Positions 17,016-25,475 are shown, counted from the stretch's first letter. The stretch: DNA of 62,068 bases from Alphaproteobacteria bacterium (GCA_021325375.1 JAJPHG010000027.1:1-62068); one strand, 5' to 3'. Numbers and translations are program-made. The notes: generated by a model not told the origin, from the sequence alone.

Positions 17016-18674
17016 ATGAGCGACCTCGAAATCGCCCGCGCGGCGAAGCTTGCGCCGATCGAGGAGGTCGGCGCGCGGATCGGGCTTCCGGCCGGCGCGC
17101 TGTACCGCTACGGACCGCACAAGGCCAAGGTCTCGCTCGATCACATCGCCTCGCTCGGCGGGAAGAAGAGCGGAAAGCTGATCCTCGTCACCGCTATCAA
17201 CCCGACGCCGGCGGGCGAAGGCAAGACGACGACCACGGTGGGCCTGGGCGACGCGCTCTGCGCGATCGGCAAGCGCGCGATGATCTGCCTGCGCGAGCCC
17301 TCGCTCGGGCCCTGCTTCGGCATGAAAGGGGGTGCTGCCGGCGGCGGCTATGCCCAGGTCGTGCCGATGGACGAGATCAACCTGCACTTCACCGGCGACT
17401 TCCACGCCATCACGGCGGCCAACAACCTGCTCGCGGCGCTGATCGACAACCAGGTCTATTGGGGCAATCCGCTCGGCATCGATCCGTCCAAGATCTCGTG
17501 GCGCCGGGTGATGGACATGAACGACCGCGCGCTGCGCGACATCGTGGTGGGGCTCGGCAACAACGGACAGGTGCGCGAGGACGGCTTCGACATCACCGTC
17601 GCCTCGGAGGTGATGGCGATCTTCTGCCTGGCCACCTCGCTCGCCGATCTCGAGGAGCGCATCGACCGCATCGTCGTGGCGCGCGATTTCGCCAAGAAGA
17701 ACGTGACCGCGAAGCAGATCCAGGCGGCAGGCGCGATGAGCGTGCTGCTGCGCGACGCGATCCAGCCCAACCTCGTGCAGACGCTGGAGCATACGCCGGC
17801 CTTCGTGCATGGCGGGCCGTTCGCCAACATCGCCCATGGCTGCAATTCGGTGATCGCGACGCGCACCGCGCTCAAGCTCGCCGACTACGTCGTCACCGAG
17901 GCCGGCTTCGGCGCCGACCTGGGGGCGGAGAAGTTCTTCGACATCAAGTGCCGCCAGTCCGGGCTCACGCCTTCCGCCGCGGTGATCGTGGCGACCGTGC
18001 GCGCGCTCAAGATGCATGGCGGCGTCGACAAGAAGGAGCTGGGCCGCGAGAACGTCGATGCGGTGAAGGCGGGCACCGCGAACCTGCTGCGCCACATCGA
18101 GAACGTGCGCAAGTTCGGCGTGCCGGTGACCGTGGCGATCAACCATTTCACCGCCGACACCAAGGCCGAGACGGACGTCATCGCCGAGGCCTGCCGCCAA
18201 GCCGGCGTGCATGCCCATCTCTGCCGCCACTGGGCCGACGGCGGCAAGGGCGCCGAGGGCCTGGCGCACGAGGTCGTGCGGCTTTGCGAAGAGGGCAGCG
18301 CGTTCAAGCCGCTCTATCCCGACGACATGCCGCTCGTCGACAAGATCCGCACCATCGCGCGCGAGATCTATCGCGCCGCCGATATCGCGCTCTCGCCCGA
18401 CGCCGCCAAGAAGCTCAAGCAATATGAGAGCGACGGCTTCGGACGGCTCCCCGTCTGCATGGCGAAGACGCAGTACAGCTTCACCGCCGAGCCGGACGTG
18501 CGCGGCGCGCCGTCGGGCTTCATCCTGCCGGTGCGCGACGTGCGGCTGTCGGCGGGCGCGGGCTTCGTCGTGGCGCTGTGCGGCGACCTGATGACCATGC
18601 CCGGCCTGCCGCGCGACCCCGCCGCCTACCGCATCCGCATCGACAAGGACGGCCAGATCGAGGGGTTGTTTTAG
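17016..18674 (+). CDS. fhs: Formate-tetrahydrofolate ligase
   Basis: 552 residues from the ATG at 17016 ([19 protein letters not shown]). It makes 10-formyl-THF from formate, THF and ATP. The P-loop-like [18 protein letters not shown] is near residues 66-83, with [21 protein letters not shown] and [18 protein letters not shown] following, as in the family. Length is normal. It feeds one-carbon units to purine and formylmethionine synthesis or handles formate. It converges on an enoyl-CoA hydratase gene across a palindromic repeat. Confidence 0.97.
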   Translation: MSDLEIARAAKLAPIEEVGARIGLPAGALYRYGPHKAKVSLDHIASLGGKKSGKLILVTAINPTPAGEGKTTTTVGLGDALCAIGKRAMICLREPSLGPCFGMKGGAAGGGYAQVVPMDEINLHFTGDFHAITAANNLLAALIDNQVYWGNPLGIDPSKISWRRVMDMNDRALRDIVVGLGNNGQVREDGFDITVASEVMAIFCLATSLADLEERIDRIVVARDFAKKNVTAKQIQAAGAMSVLLRDAIQPNLVQTLEHTPAFVHGGPFANIAHGCNSVIATRTALKLADYVVTEAGFGADLGAEKFFDIKCRQSGLTPSAAVIVATVRALKMHGGVDKKELGRENVDAVKAGTANLLRHIENVRKFGVPVTVAINHFTADTKAETDVIAEACRQAGVHAHLCRHWADGGKGAEGLAHEVVRLCEEGSAFKPLYPDDMPLVDKIRTIAREIYRAADIALSPDAAKKLKQYESDGFGRLPVCMAKTQYSFTAEPDVRGAPSGFILPVRDVRLSAGAGFVVALCGDLMTMPGLPRDPAAYRIRIDKDGQIEGLF

Positions 18675-18683
18675 CCCCCGAGA

Positions 18684-18787
18684 TGTCATCCCGGCCAAGC
18701 GATGCGCAAGCATCGCGCAGGGCCGGGACCCAGCGTGCCGCTGCTCCCTGGGTCCCTGGCCTCGGCTCGCGCTCGCCCGGGATGACA
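18684..18787. repeat. Family C palindrome, copy C1
   Basis: 104 bp with ends TGTCATCCCGGCCAAGCG and CGCCCGGGATGACA. Inner CCGGGACCCAG faces CTGGGTCC, and an additional mini-hairpin (GCGATGCGCAAGCATCGC) lies in the left arm. It occupies the gap between the convergent fhs and enoyl-CoA hydratase genes. A second copy is at 51333-51434. Confidence 0.88.
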
Positions 18788-18800
18788 TTTCTACGGAGGT

Positions 18801-19583
18801 TTATCCCCCCTTCCACATCGGCGCCCGCTTCTCGGCGAACGCTCGTGGACCTTCCTTGAAATCGTCGCTCCCGAACATCGCCGCGACCGCGGGATAGCGC
18901 ATCTGGTTCTTGAGCGCGTCCTCGAGTGTCGGCTCAGCGAGGCCGCGATAGACTGCCTGCTTCGAGGCACGCACCGACATCGGGCTCGCTTCCATGATCA
19001 CAGCCGCCCAGCGCCGCGCGGCCGCGAGCGCCTCGCCCGCGGGCACCACCTCGTTGACGAAACCGAGCGCCTTGCCCTCCTCGGCGCTCACGCGGCGGCC
19101 GGTGAGGATCATGCCGAGCGCCTGCTTCGCGCCGATCTCGCGCGGCAGGCGGTGCAGGCCGCCCGCAAGCGCCGCCAGCCCGACGCGCGGCTCGGGCAAG
19201 GCGAACACCGCGTTCTGCGCCGCCACGATGAGGTCGCATGCGAGCGCGATCTCGAAGCCGCCGCCAAAAGCGATCCCGTTCACGGCCGCGATCACCGGCT
19301 TGTCGAGGTCGAAACGCTGCGTCAGTCCCGCGAAGCCGCTCGCGGGCCAGGGCTTGCGCCCGCCCGCCGCGGTCACCTTCAGGTCGTTGCCGGCGCTGAA
19401 CGCGCGCTCGCCGGCGCCGGTGACGATGGCGACCCATTGGCCGGGATCGGAGGCGAAATCGTCGAACACGCGCGCCAGCTCCTCATGCGCGTCGGCATGC
19501 AGCGCGTTCATCACCTCCGGCCGGTTCAGCGTGACGATGGTGAGCTTGTCCTCGCGCTCGAGCTTGCAGAATTCATAAGTCAT
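18801..19583 (-). CDS. Enoyl-CoA hydratase/isomerase family protein
   Basis: 260-residue crotonase. The oxyanion-hole segments are ERAFSAGNDLK and NGIAFGGGFEIALACD. Glu residues corresponding to both catalytic glutamates of enoyl-CoA hydratase are present (GGGFE and LPEPRVGL), so hydratase activity is plausible. The C-terminal trimerisation region ends with FKEGPRAFAEKRAPMWKG, typical of the family. The acyl-CoA substrate cannot be named; no other beta-oxidation gene is adjacent. Confidence 0.9.
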   Translation of the reverse strand: MTYEFCKLEREDKLTIVTLNRPEVMNALHADAHEELARVFDDFASDPGQWVAIVTGAGERAFSAGNDLKVTAAGGRKPWPASGFAGLTQRFDLDKPVIAAVNGIAFGGGFEIALACDLIVAAQNAVFALPEPRVGLAALAGGLHRLPREIGAKQALGMILTGRRVSAEEGKALGFVNEVVPAGEALAAARRWAAVIMEASPMSVRASKQAVYRGLAEPTLEDALKNQMRYPAVAAMFGSDDFKEGPRAFAEKRAPMWKGG

Positions 19584-19673
19584 TTACTTTTCCCCTTCGC
19601 ATAACCCAAAGTTCACGCGTATTCGGCGCCGCCCGCAAGGGTTGGGTAACCATTCGCGCTTTAAATGGTCCCG

Positions 19674-20270
19674 ATGTCGGACACATGGACCATCAGCGTC
19701 GCTGGACGCAGCTACGGCCCCTACACGGCCGCCCAGATGCAGGCTTTCGCCGCGGAAGGAAGGCTCGCGCCGCAATCGCTGGTCGCGCGCGGCGAGGAGA
19801 ACCAGTATCGCGCGGCGTCGGACGACGCGACGCTCGCGGCGCTGTTCCGCCCCGCGCAGCCTGCGCCCGCGCCTGCGCAGCAGCCGCGCCAGTTCTTCAC
19901 CGCAGACGGTAACCAGGACATCCAGGCGTTCGGCCGCCAGGAGGAAGAGCCGAGCGCCGGACAGCGCACGCATTTCGTCGTCGTCGCCGACATGAAGTCG
20001 CGCTCGATCTCGGGGCTGGAGGAAGAGATCTTCAATCTCGGCCCCGCGGTGCCGATCATGCCGCAGGCTTGGCTGCTCGCCTGCGACCAGCCGATCAACC
20101 AGATCCGCCAGACGCTGGTCCAGAAGCTCGGCAAGCTCGACATGCTCTTCATCGCCGACGCGACGCACGACAAGGCCGCCTGGTTCAATTTCGGCCCCGA
20201 AGCCGACAGCCGCATCCGCCGCATCTGGCAGAAGACGCCGGACATGACCGCGCTGAAGCGGACGGGGTAA
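19674..20270 (+). CDS. GYF_2 (DUF4339) domain protein
   Basis: 198 residues from the second of two close ATGs (19665 is the alternative). The N-terminal ~45 residues match the GYF_2/DUF4339 pattern (WTISVAGRSYGPYTAAQM, then GRLAPQSLVARG). A Pro/Ala/Gln linker follows (PAQPAPAPAQQPRQF). The C-terminal ~110 residues form an unassigned alpha/beta domain (HFVVVADMKSRS, WLLACDQPINQIRQTLVQKL, LFIADATHDKAAWFNFG). GYF domains bind proline-rich peptides. The role is unknown. Confidence 0.8.
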   Translation: MSDTWTISVAGRSYGPYTAAQMQAFAAEGRLAPQSLVARGEENQYRAASDDATLAALFRPAQPAPAPAQQPRQFFTADGNQDIQAFGRQEEEPSAGQRTHFVVVADMKSRSISGLEEEIFNLGPAVPIMPQAWLLACDQPINQIRQTLVQKLGKLDMLFIADATHDKAAWFNFGPEADSRIRRIWQKTPDMTALKRTG

Positions 20271-20284
20271 GCCCCAAATCAAAT

Positions 20285-20401
20285 CACCATGGCCGCCCTT
20301 GAGGCGGCCACCCAGCGCGCGCACGCCGGTGCGCGCAAGAGACCTATTTTCGCTCGCTGACGCTCGCGGGCTGGGTGGCCGGGTCAAGCCCGGCCATGGT
20401 G
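20285..20401. repeat. Family D palindrome
   Basis: 117 bp with ends CACCATGGCCG and GGCCATGGTG. GGCCACCCAGC near the left faces GCTGGGTGGCC near the right. Each end has its own hairpin (CCGCCCTTGAGGCGG and CCGGGTCAAGCCCGG), and CGCGCACGCCGGTGCGCGC lies in the middle. It fills the convergent gap between the GYF_2 gene and the Lys-rich gene. Confidence 0.88.
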
Positions 20402-20408
20402 AGTGGGT

Positions 20409-20660
20409 TTAATGCCGCGCCTTCGCTCTCCCCGCACGCTCCGCCGCGCGCAACGACTTCCCTTCCGGACCTTCCAGCGCCTTCTCGGCGTCCTTGGCCA
20501 TCTTGGAAATCCTGCCCTTGTTCTTGGCGATGAATTTCTCGGTGCCGCGGTCGTAATTGCGCGTCGCGGTGTAGCTGCCCTCGCCCTCCAGCTTGCTCGC
20601 GCGCTTCTTCGCCTTGGCTTTCTTCGCCGGCTTGGCAGCCTTCCTCTTTTTCGCCTTCAT
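20409..20660 (-). CDS. Small Lys/Ala-rich basic protein
   Basis: 83 residues from the ATG at 20660, with an excellent AAAAGGAG ribosome binding site just upstream. The first ~25 residues are almost all Lys, Ala and Arg (MKAKKRKAAKPAKKAKAKKR), like histone-H1-type tails. The rest is helical (KFIAKNKGRISKMAKDAEKA, LEGPEGKSLRAAERAG). It probably binds nucleic acid or ribosomes by charge, but this is inference. Similar short basic proteins occur in Caulobacterales and relatives. Confidence 0.75.
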   Translation of the reverse strand: MKAKKRKAAKPAKKAKAKKRASKLEGEGSYTATRNYDRGTEKFIAKNKGRISKMAKDAEKALEGPEGKSLRAAERAGRAKARH

Positions 20661-20826
20661 GCAAATCTCCTTTTGAATTTTCCTTTCCGGCAACGCGGGC
20701 TAGTCGAGAAAGTTCCGCGCGGCGGAACTGTATCGCCAATTGTCGCGAGCGTCATGTAGCGAACTGTTCTCGCCACGGGGTTGGGCTATCGTCCGCCGAA
20801 TCAAAAACCAAAAACGGGGGAAGTGA

Positions 20827-21588
20827 ATGAAACGTCTGATCTTGGCGGCCATGGCACTTTGCGCGATGACGGGCGCGGCAGGAGCGAAGTCCATCACCCT
20901 GGACGGCACCTGTGATCGCATCCTGCTCGTGCCCCAGTTCCGCCCGGTCTTCACGTTGACGGAATCGAAGAAATGCGGCGACGGCATGGACGGCATCGGC
21001 ACCATCGTCAAGACCGAGGGCGGCAGGTTTCTCTCGGTAGGCGCGCGCGATGACGGCGATCCCAGCTCGCAACTCAGCTATCTCTTCCAATATCCCCTCG
21101 TCACCGGCGGCAGCTGGACCAGCTACAAGACCACCGACGGCAAGACGATCTTCGAATCGACTGGCGGCGGCACCTATTCGCTTGGGTCCGCCGCGCCGGG
21201 CAGCGGCCTCGCCAACGCGCCATCGCCGCCGCGCCTGCACGGCGCGCCCGCCCGCCTCGTCACCGCCACGATCCAGCTCGATCTTGGCTCCTGCTACGTC
21301 TACGACATCAAGGTCGTCGACAAGTTCTATGCCGGGATCGCGCCCGCCGCTGGCAACTGCGCCATGCCGTTCGTCGGAGAAGGCGTCGACGGGTTCATGT
21401 CGAACCATCACATGCTGGTGCTCGGCGCGCAGGCGGATGCAAGCACGACCGAGTACGCGATCGACATACAATATCCGCTCGTCTCCGGCGGCTTCTGGCA
21501 GGCCTATCAAACCAGCGACGGCCGCAACCTGCTGGGCGCCGGCGCGGGCTATTACACCATCGTCACCCCGGGCGCGGCGAAGAAGTAG
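20827..21588 (+). CDS. Exported protein with an internal duplication, unknown
   Basis: 253 residues with a signal peptide (MKRLILAAMALCAMTGAAGA). The mature chain holds two copies of a ~90-residue unit. The clearest shared piece is FLSVGARDD...QYPLVTGGSWTSYKTTDG (about residues 62-105) against LVLGAQADA...QYPLVSGGFWQAYQTSDG (about 198-235), each followed by a Gly-rich YS/YT end. Each copy also has a Cys pair earlier on. A Pro/Ala/Gly linker (residues ~120-140) separates them. No known domain is recognised. It stands alone with its own GGGGGAAG-type ribosome binding site. Confidence 0.8.
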   Translation: MKRLILAAMALCAMTGAAGAKSITLDGTCDRILLVPQFRPVFTLTESKKCGDGMDGIGTIVKTEGGRFLSVGARDDGDPSSQLSYLFQYPLVTGGSWTSYKTTDGKTIFESTGGGTYSLGSAAPGSGLANAPSPPRLHGAPARLVTATIQLDLGSCYVYDIKVVDKFYAGIAPAAGNCAMPFVGEGVDGFMSNHHMLVLGAQADASTTEYAIDIQYPLVSGGFWQAYQTSDGRNLLGAGAGYYTIVTPGAAKK

Positions 21589-21641
21589 TTCACATACTAA
21601 AGTGGATAAACTTCTCATCTAAAATGCGCTGAGCTCTGCGC

Positions 21642-21905
21642 ATGAAGTGTGCGCAAGCCCGTCCGGCCGTGATCACGGCGCGTCAGCTCCGCGCGGCCCG
21701 CAAGCTGCTCGGCTGGTCTCAACGCGTCTTGGCCTGCAAGGCTCGCGTGGCGTTGAACACCATCAGGCGGCTGGAACGCAGCGATAGCGATCCGCGCTTC
21801 AGCACTTTGAACGCTATTGAAAAGACGTTCGCGAAGGCCGGTGTGGAGTTCATTCCCGCCGACGGCCAGCAGGGCGAAGGCGTCTGGATCAAGAGAGGAA
21901 GGTAG
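21642..21905 (+). CDS. XRE-type helix-turn-helix protein
   Basis: 87 residues. ITARQLRAARKLLGWSQRVL, ARVALNTIRRLERSD and LNAIEKTFAKAGVEFIP give a standard Cro/C1-type HTH over residues 10-70, ending in a short beta-like tail (GEGVWIKRGR). This architecture, with a single HTH and a C-terminal 'VEFI' strand, is common in Rhizobiales and resembles antitoxin-like repressors. No toxin gene is adjacent. An unusual feature is the Cys in MKC and ACKA. Confidence 0.82.
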   Translation: MKCAQARPAVITARQLRAARKLLGWSQRVLACKARVALNTIRRLERSDSDPRFSTLNAIEKTFAKAGVEFIPADGQQGEGVWIKRGR

Positions 21906-21940
21906 AGCAAGTCGTTTTCAGCCCAAGCAACCCGACCCGA

Positions 21941-21970
21941 TGTCATGGCGCGCGAATGCGGGCCATGACA
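21941..21970. repeat. Family A single-arm remnant, copy A5
   Basis: 30 bp: TGTCATGGCGCGCGAATGCG followed by GGCCATGACA. This is exactly one arm of the family A element closed on itself, with the ~150-bp middle missing. It lies between the convergent HTH gene and the gamma-carbonic-anhydrase-like gene. Confidence 0.8.
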
Positions 21971-21991
21971 AGTTTGTGTGCGGAAACATCG

Positions 21992-22522
21992 TCAATCCAG
22001 CCGCTTCAGCCCGTCCCTGAATCGCTTGTGGTTCTCGACATAGACCTGCGCAGAGATCTTCAGGATCGCGAGTTCGCGCTCGCCAAGTTGGCGCAGGACG
22101 CGGCCGGGGCTGCCCAAGATCATCGAGCCGTCGGCGAATTCCTTGCCTTCCGCGACCAGCGTGTTGGCGCCGACCAAACAGTTGCTGCCGATCTTCGAGC
22201 GGTTGAGCAGGATCGAGCCCATGCCGACCAGCGAGCCGGGGCCTACCGTCGTCGAATGCAGGATGACGTTGTGGCCGACCGTCACGTCGGCGCCGACCGT
22301 CACCGGCTGCCCGGGATCGGTGTGGCAGACGGAATTGTCCTGCACGTTCGAGTTCTCGCCGATCTCGATCCAGTCGTTGTCGCCGCGCAGCACCGCGCCG
22401 AACCAAATGCTCGCGTTCTTCTTCAGACGCACGCGCCCGATCAGCACCGCGTTCGGCGCGATCCAGTACGAACCGTCGTCGGGAAGCTCAGGCCCGATGC
22501 CGTCGATGGAATAGAGTGGCAT
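21992..22522 (-). CDS. Gamma-carbonic anhydrase family (left-handed beta-helix) protein
   Basis: 176 residues from the ATG at 22522 (MPLYSIDGIGPELPDDG). Hexapeptide-repeat beta-helix with all three expected zinc ligands visible (CHTDPGQP, VGHNVILH). The segment WIAPNAVLIGRVRLKKNASIWFGAVLRGD is characteristic of the family. Members bind Zn or Fe and may hydrate CO2; many have no proven activity. A C-terminal helix (LGERELAILKISAQVYVEN) packs against the helix. Length is typical. Confidence 0.92.
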   Translation of the reverse strand: MPLYSIDGIGPELPDDGSYWIAPNAVLIGRVRLKKNASIWFGAVLRGDNDWIEIGENSNVQDNSVCHTDPGQPVTVGADVTVGHNVILHSTTVGPGSLVGMGSILLNRSKIGSNCLVGANTLVAEGKEFADGSMILGSPGRVLRQLGERELAILKISAQVYVENHKRFRDGLKRLD

Positions 22523-22681
22523 GCCGCCCTCGCTTGCGTTTCGCGCCATTGTGGCCGCGAAAAAGCGCGCCTGCAAATTTCGCTTAAGTGTCGCACGAAA
22601 AGCGTTACTCTCAATTCAGCCGACTGATTCGCGGCGGGGGCTTGATAGTGCAGCGTTATGCGTTGCCATTCCGAAGAGCCA

Positions 22682-22696
22682 AGGGCCAAAGGCCCT
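22682..22696. other. Short hairpin upstream of the PhoH gene
   Basis: AGGGCC-AAA-GGCCCT is a perfect 6-bp stem about 65 bases before the PhoH start, within a 238-bp intergenic region. That region otherwise shows only an A/T-richer stretch around 22570-22615 that could contain promoters for the divergent genes. No regulator is suggested. Confidence 0.35.
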
Positions 22697-22760
22697 CAAC
22701 CTCACGCACCCTTGCGCGCAACCTCTCTTCATCGTGTCTCATCGTGACCAGGGAGTCCCT

Positions 22761-23513
22761 ATGGCCAAGCGTTCCGCGCGGCACAAAGCCCGCGAATTGC
22801 AGTATCACGAGCCGGCGACCGTTCATCCTCTCTTTCCTCCCGAGCGCGGCTGGAGTCCGCACGATCACGATCAGCATTCCCGCGACCGAAAGTATGTAAA
22901 GAACGTCCGGGCGATGAGCCCGACGCAGCAGCGCCTGATGGACGCGATCGACGAGCGCTCCGTCGTCGTGGCGCTGGGGCCGGCCGGAACAGGCAAGACC
23001 TATCTCGCCATCGCCAAGGCCGTCGAGGCGCTCGAAGCCGGGCGCGCTGGCCGCATTGTGTTGTCGCGACCCGCCGTCGAGGCGGGCGAGAGCCTGGGCT
23101 TCCTGCCCGGCGCGCTGGAGGAGAAGCTCGCGCCCTATCTGCGCCCGCTCTACGACTGCCTAACCGAGCGGCTCGGCACCAAGCGGCTGAAGGCGCTCGT
23201 CGCCGAGGGCACGATCGAGATCGCGCCCGTCGCCTACATGCGCGGGCGCACGCTCAACGACTGCTTCATCGTCATCGACGAGGCGCAGAACTGCACCTAT
23301 GGCCAGCTCAAGATGCTGCTGACGCGATTGGGCTGGCGCTCGACGATGGTGCTCACCGGCGATCCCGACCAGACCGACCTGCTCAAGGGCATGTCGGGAT
23401 TGGGCGACATCGCAGAGCGCCTCGAACGCGTGCCCGAGATCGGCGTGGTGCGCCTGGGCGATTCCGACATCGTGCGCCATCCCCTGGTCGCAGGGATGCT
23501 GACGGTTTTGTAG
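22761..23513 (+). CDS. PhoH family protein
   Basis: 250 residues from the ATG at 22761, preceded by GGGAG. P-loop ATPase of the PhoH type: Walker A ALGPAGTGKTYLA (near residue 75), SRPAVEAGESLGFLPGALEEK, and Walker B FIVIDEAQNCTYGQLKMLLTR. It lacks an N-terminal KH or PIN region; the first 50 residues are His-rich and charged (HDHDQHSRDRKYVKN). PhoH proteins are predicted RNA helicases linked to rRNA/RNA metabolism. It differs from the ybeZ locus type, since no ybeY is adjacent. Confidence 0.9.
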   Translation: MAKRSARHKARELQYHEPATVHPLFPPERGWSPHDHDQHSRDRKYVKNVRAMSPTQQRLMDAIDERSVVVALGPAGTGKTYLAIAKAVEALEAGRAGRIVLSRPAVEAGESLGFLPGALEEKLAPYLRPLYDCLTERLGTKRLKALVAEGTIEIAPVAYMRGRTLNDCFIVIDEAQNCTYGQLKMLLTRLGWRSTMVLTGDPDQTDLLKGMSGLGDIAERLERVPEIGVVRLGDSDIVRHPLVAGMLTVL

Positions 23514-23519
23514 AGACGG

Positions 23520-23626
23520 CACGTCGCCCTTCGAGGTTCGCTGCGCTCGCACCTCAGGGTGACGTGCCTACTTCAACAAGCGCGTCATGCTGAGGTGCAT
23601 CGCGAAGCGATGCCTCGAAGCATGAC
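23520..23626. repeat. Family E paired palindromes
   Basis: Two consecutive hairpins. 23520-23566 starts CACGTC and ends GACGTG, with CCTTCGAGG facing CCTCAGGG. 23584-23626 starts GTCATGCTGAGGTGC and ends GCCTCGAAGCATGAC, with GCATCGCGAAGCGATGC inside. They occupy the convergent gap between the PhoH gene and the small membrane protein gene. The CCTCGAAGCATGAC type is widespread in alphaproteobacterial intergenic DNA. Confidence 0.85.
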
Positions 23627-23645
23627 CCATCCGATTTGGCTCAAA

Positions 23646-23942
23646 TTACCGCACCGCGATGTAGATGTTCAGCACGAACAGCCCGATCGCGAAGCTCCAA
23701 TAGGCGCTGATCGCGGCGGCGAGCCAGAAGGCCCATCTGGAGCACGACTTCTCGCGCAGCTTGGCGGCGGCGTTCTCAAGCAGCACGTTCGGGCCCGCGA
23801 TCACCATCACCGCGTAGTAGGCGCCGCGCGCGACGTTGTTGTCGGGCTTGCGCACGACTAGGCGGTAGAGGTTGGAGAGGATGCCCGAGACCGTGAACCC
23901 GGCCGTCGTCGCAAACAGCGCCACCATCAGATCCCTGCCCAT
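23646..23942 (-). CDS. Small membrane protein, unknown
   Basis: 98 residues from the ATG at 23942. Hydrophobic segments lie near 5-25 (MVALFATTAGFTVSGILSNLY), 42-55 (YAVMVIAGPNVLL) and 72-96 (FWLAAAISAYWSFAIGLFVLN). No recognised family. The C-terminus IYIAVR is short. It lies 22 bp after another small minus-strand gene, which suggests a two-gene unit. Confidence 0.68.
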   Translation of the reverse strand: MGRDLMVALFATTAGFTVSGILSNLYRLVVRKPDNNVARGAYYAVMVIAGPNVLLENAAAKLREKSCSRWAFWLAAAISAYWSFAIGLFVLNIYIAVR

Positions 23943-23964
23943 GTCCCGCTCCCGCCTTGCAGGC

Positions 23965-24195
23965 TCAAGGTTGCAGGACGCGTGCCCGGTCCGGCCGCAT
24001 GATCTCAATCCGCGCCGTGCCAAATCGGGTCGCCAGCGCCGACGCGGCCTGGTCGCCAAGGATATGCAGCCGGGCTTCGGGGCGGCTGGCCGCGATATCG
24101 GCTTTCACGGCCTGGAGCGCGGGCGGCATGACCCAGCCCTGCCCGTGCAGCAGCGTCAGGGCGACGGCGAATCCGAGGGCGGCGCGAAAGATCAT
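23965..24195 (-). CDS. Small possibly exported protein, unknown
   Basis: 76 residues from the ATG at 24195. The N-terminus is hydrophobic (MIFRAALGFAVALTLLHG). The rest is soluble (LQAVKADIAASRPEARLHIL, IEIMRPDRARVLQP). The open frame extends much further upstream, but that part lies opposite the start region of another gene and is not convincing. Accepted because it is tightly spaced with the downstream small membrane gene. Confidence 0.5.
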   Translation of the reverse strand: MIFRAALGFAVALTLLHGQGWVMPPALQAVKADIAASRPEARLHILGDQAASALATRFGTARIEIMRPDRARVLQP

Positions 24196-24312
24196 GTCCC
24201 GGTTTGGTCCACTGATGCGTTCCAAACACGCTGTTGCAAAAAGCGGACAATCGCCGGAGCGGGCGGGGGCTATCGTTAAAAAGGGCGTGTTAGGTTCCAG
24301 GCGCGAGTCGCC

Positions 24313-25047
24313 ATGTCCATGAGCCGAAGCAACGATGCCGTCGATACCGTCCGGAAGCGCTCCGGCTGGCTGATCCCGCTCGTCGTGTTCCTGGTGCTCC
24401 TGGCGCTGTCGGCGCTGTTCCTTCTCTACTACCTGGCGCCCACCGCGCCGCCGCTCTTCAGCGAGCAGCAATCGCCGACGTCGAGCACCGACGTCTCCGA
24501 GCTCGAAGTGGGGACCTTGAAATTCTGGATCCCGGCGAACTATCTGCAATATGACAGCGCGCGCAGGGGTGGGCGCCGTCACGAGGTCGCGCTCTTCGCC
24601 ATCCTGCCCGACCTTTCGGGCTGGTCGAACTGGAACGCGAGCTCCTTCGCCGACAACGGCCCGAACTCGCGCATCGTGTATCTGACGATCCGCGACCAGC
24701 AGGTGAACCTGACCGAGACCGAACGGCTGCAGCGCATCTATCTCGGCTACGTCGCCGATCCCAAGGGGAGCGAGGGCCCGTTCGGCCTGCGCAAATATAC
24801 CTTCACCGACATCTCCGGCTATCACGACCAGGACCTGTTCGTGGGCCAGGCCGAGCACGGCATCGTCCTGATGCGCTGCGAGCGGCTCGGCCCCAACGAT
24901 CCGAGCCCGAATTGCTCGCGCGACATGCCGCTCAAGGGCGATGTCGGCGCGTCCTACCGCTTCAAGCGCTCGAAGCTGAGCCACTGGCACGAGATCGGCG
25001 ACGCCGCCGATGCGCTGCTCGCGAGCCTGCGCAAGCCGCCGAAATAG
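24313..25047 (+). CDS. Membrane-anchored periplasmic protein, unknown
   Basis: 244 residues. One membrane segment near residues 18-42 (GWLIPLVVFLVLLALSALFLLYYLA), then a Ser/Thr/Pro-rich linker. The ~170-residue exported domain is beta-rich (VGTLKFWIPANYLQY, VALFAILPDLSGWS, SRIVYLTIRDQQ) with a Cys pair (MRCERLGPNDPSPNCSRDMP). Topology by charge is N-in. No domain recognised. It is divergent from the small minus-strand genes. Confidence 0.75.
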   Translation: MSMSRSNDAVDTVRKRSGWLIPLVVFLVLLALSALFLLYYLAPTAPPLFSEQQSPTSSTDVSELEVGTLKFWIPANYLQYDSARRGGRRHEVALFAILPDLSGWSNWNASSFADNGPNSRIVYLTIRDQQVNLTETERLQRIYLGYVADPKGSEGPFGLRKYTFTDISGYHDQDLFVGQAEHGIVLMRCERLGPNDPSPNCSRDMPLKGDVGASYRFKRSKLSHWHEIGDAADALLASLRKPPK

Positions 25048-25098
25048 TGAGCCGCTTGCCGAATTGGAAGCTGCATAGGCTCCGGCATCACGCCGCGT

Positions 25099-25434
25099 CT
25101 ATGCGGGTGCCTGATGAAGACCAAACCGGATGCCACCCGGATCGCGGCAATTGACGAAGCGGCCGAACCCGGGCTCGTCGGTGGGCTCTTCCGCCTCGCC
25201 GCCGGCCGCTCTCACGCGTGCCGATGCCGCCTCAAGGTCTGAGACGTTGAAATAAACGTAGATTTGCGGCGACGAGGAATTGCCGTGCGTTCCGACCTTG
25301 ATGGTGGGGGTCTGGAACCAGGCTTCGTCATGGCACGGCCAGCCGAACACCGCGCCGAAGAAAGTGCGCGTGGCGGCGACGTCTCCCGACCCGATTTCGA
25401 GGAAGCTCACCTGACCTTGCGTCGGGTCGGCCAT
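25099..25434 (-). CDS. VOC (glyoxalase/bleomycin-resistance fold) protein
   Basis: 111 residues from the ATG at 25434, chosen because GAAGGAG lies at ideal distance upstream; an earlier ATG at 25449 lacks this. Typical single VOC module: VSFLEIGSGDVAATRTFFGAVFGWP, YVYFNVSDLEAASARVRAAGG and FGRFVNCRDPGGIRFGL. The substrate is not predictable; members act on small electrophiles or confer antibiotic resistance. Confidence 0.9.
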   Translation of the reverse strand: MADPTQGQVSFLEIGSGDVAATRTFFGAVFGWPCHDEAWFQTPTIKVGTHGNSSSPQIYVYFNVSDLEAASARVRAAGGEAEEPTDEPGFGRFVNCRDPGGIRFGLHQAPA

Positions 25435-25475
25435 GGATATCTCCTTCAAGAATTAAGCCGGAGAGCTTCACGAGG

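Noticed and set aside
24196..24990. Upstream extension of the small minus-strand gene at 23965
   Set aside because: It runs opposite the well-supported 244-residue membrane-anchored protein and is Arg/Val-rich shadow sequence.
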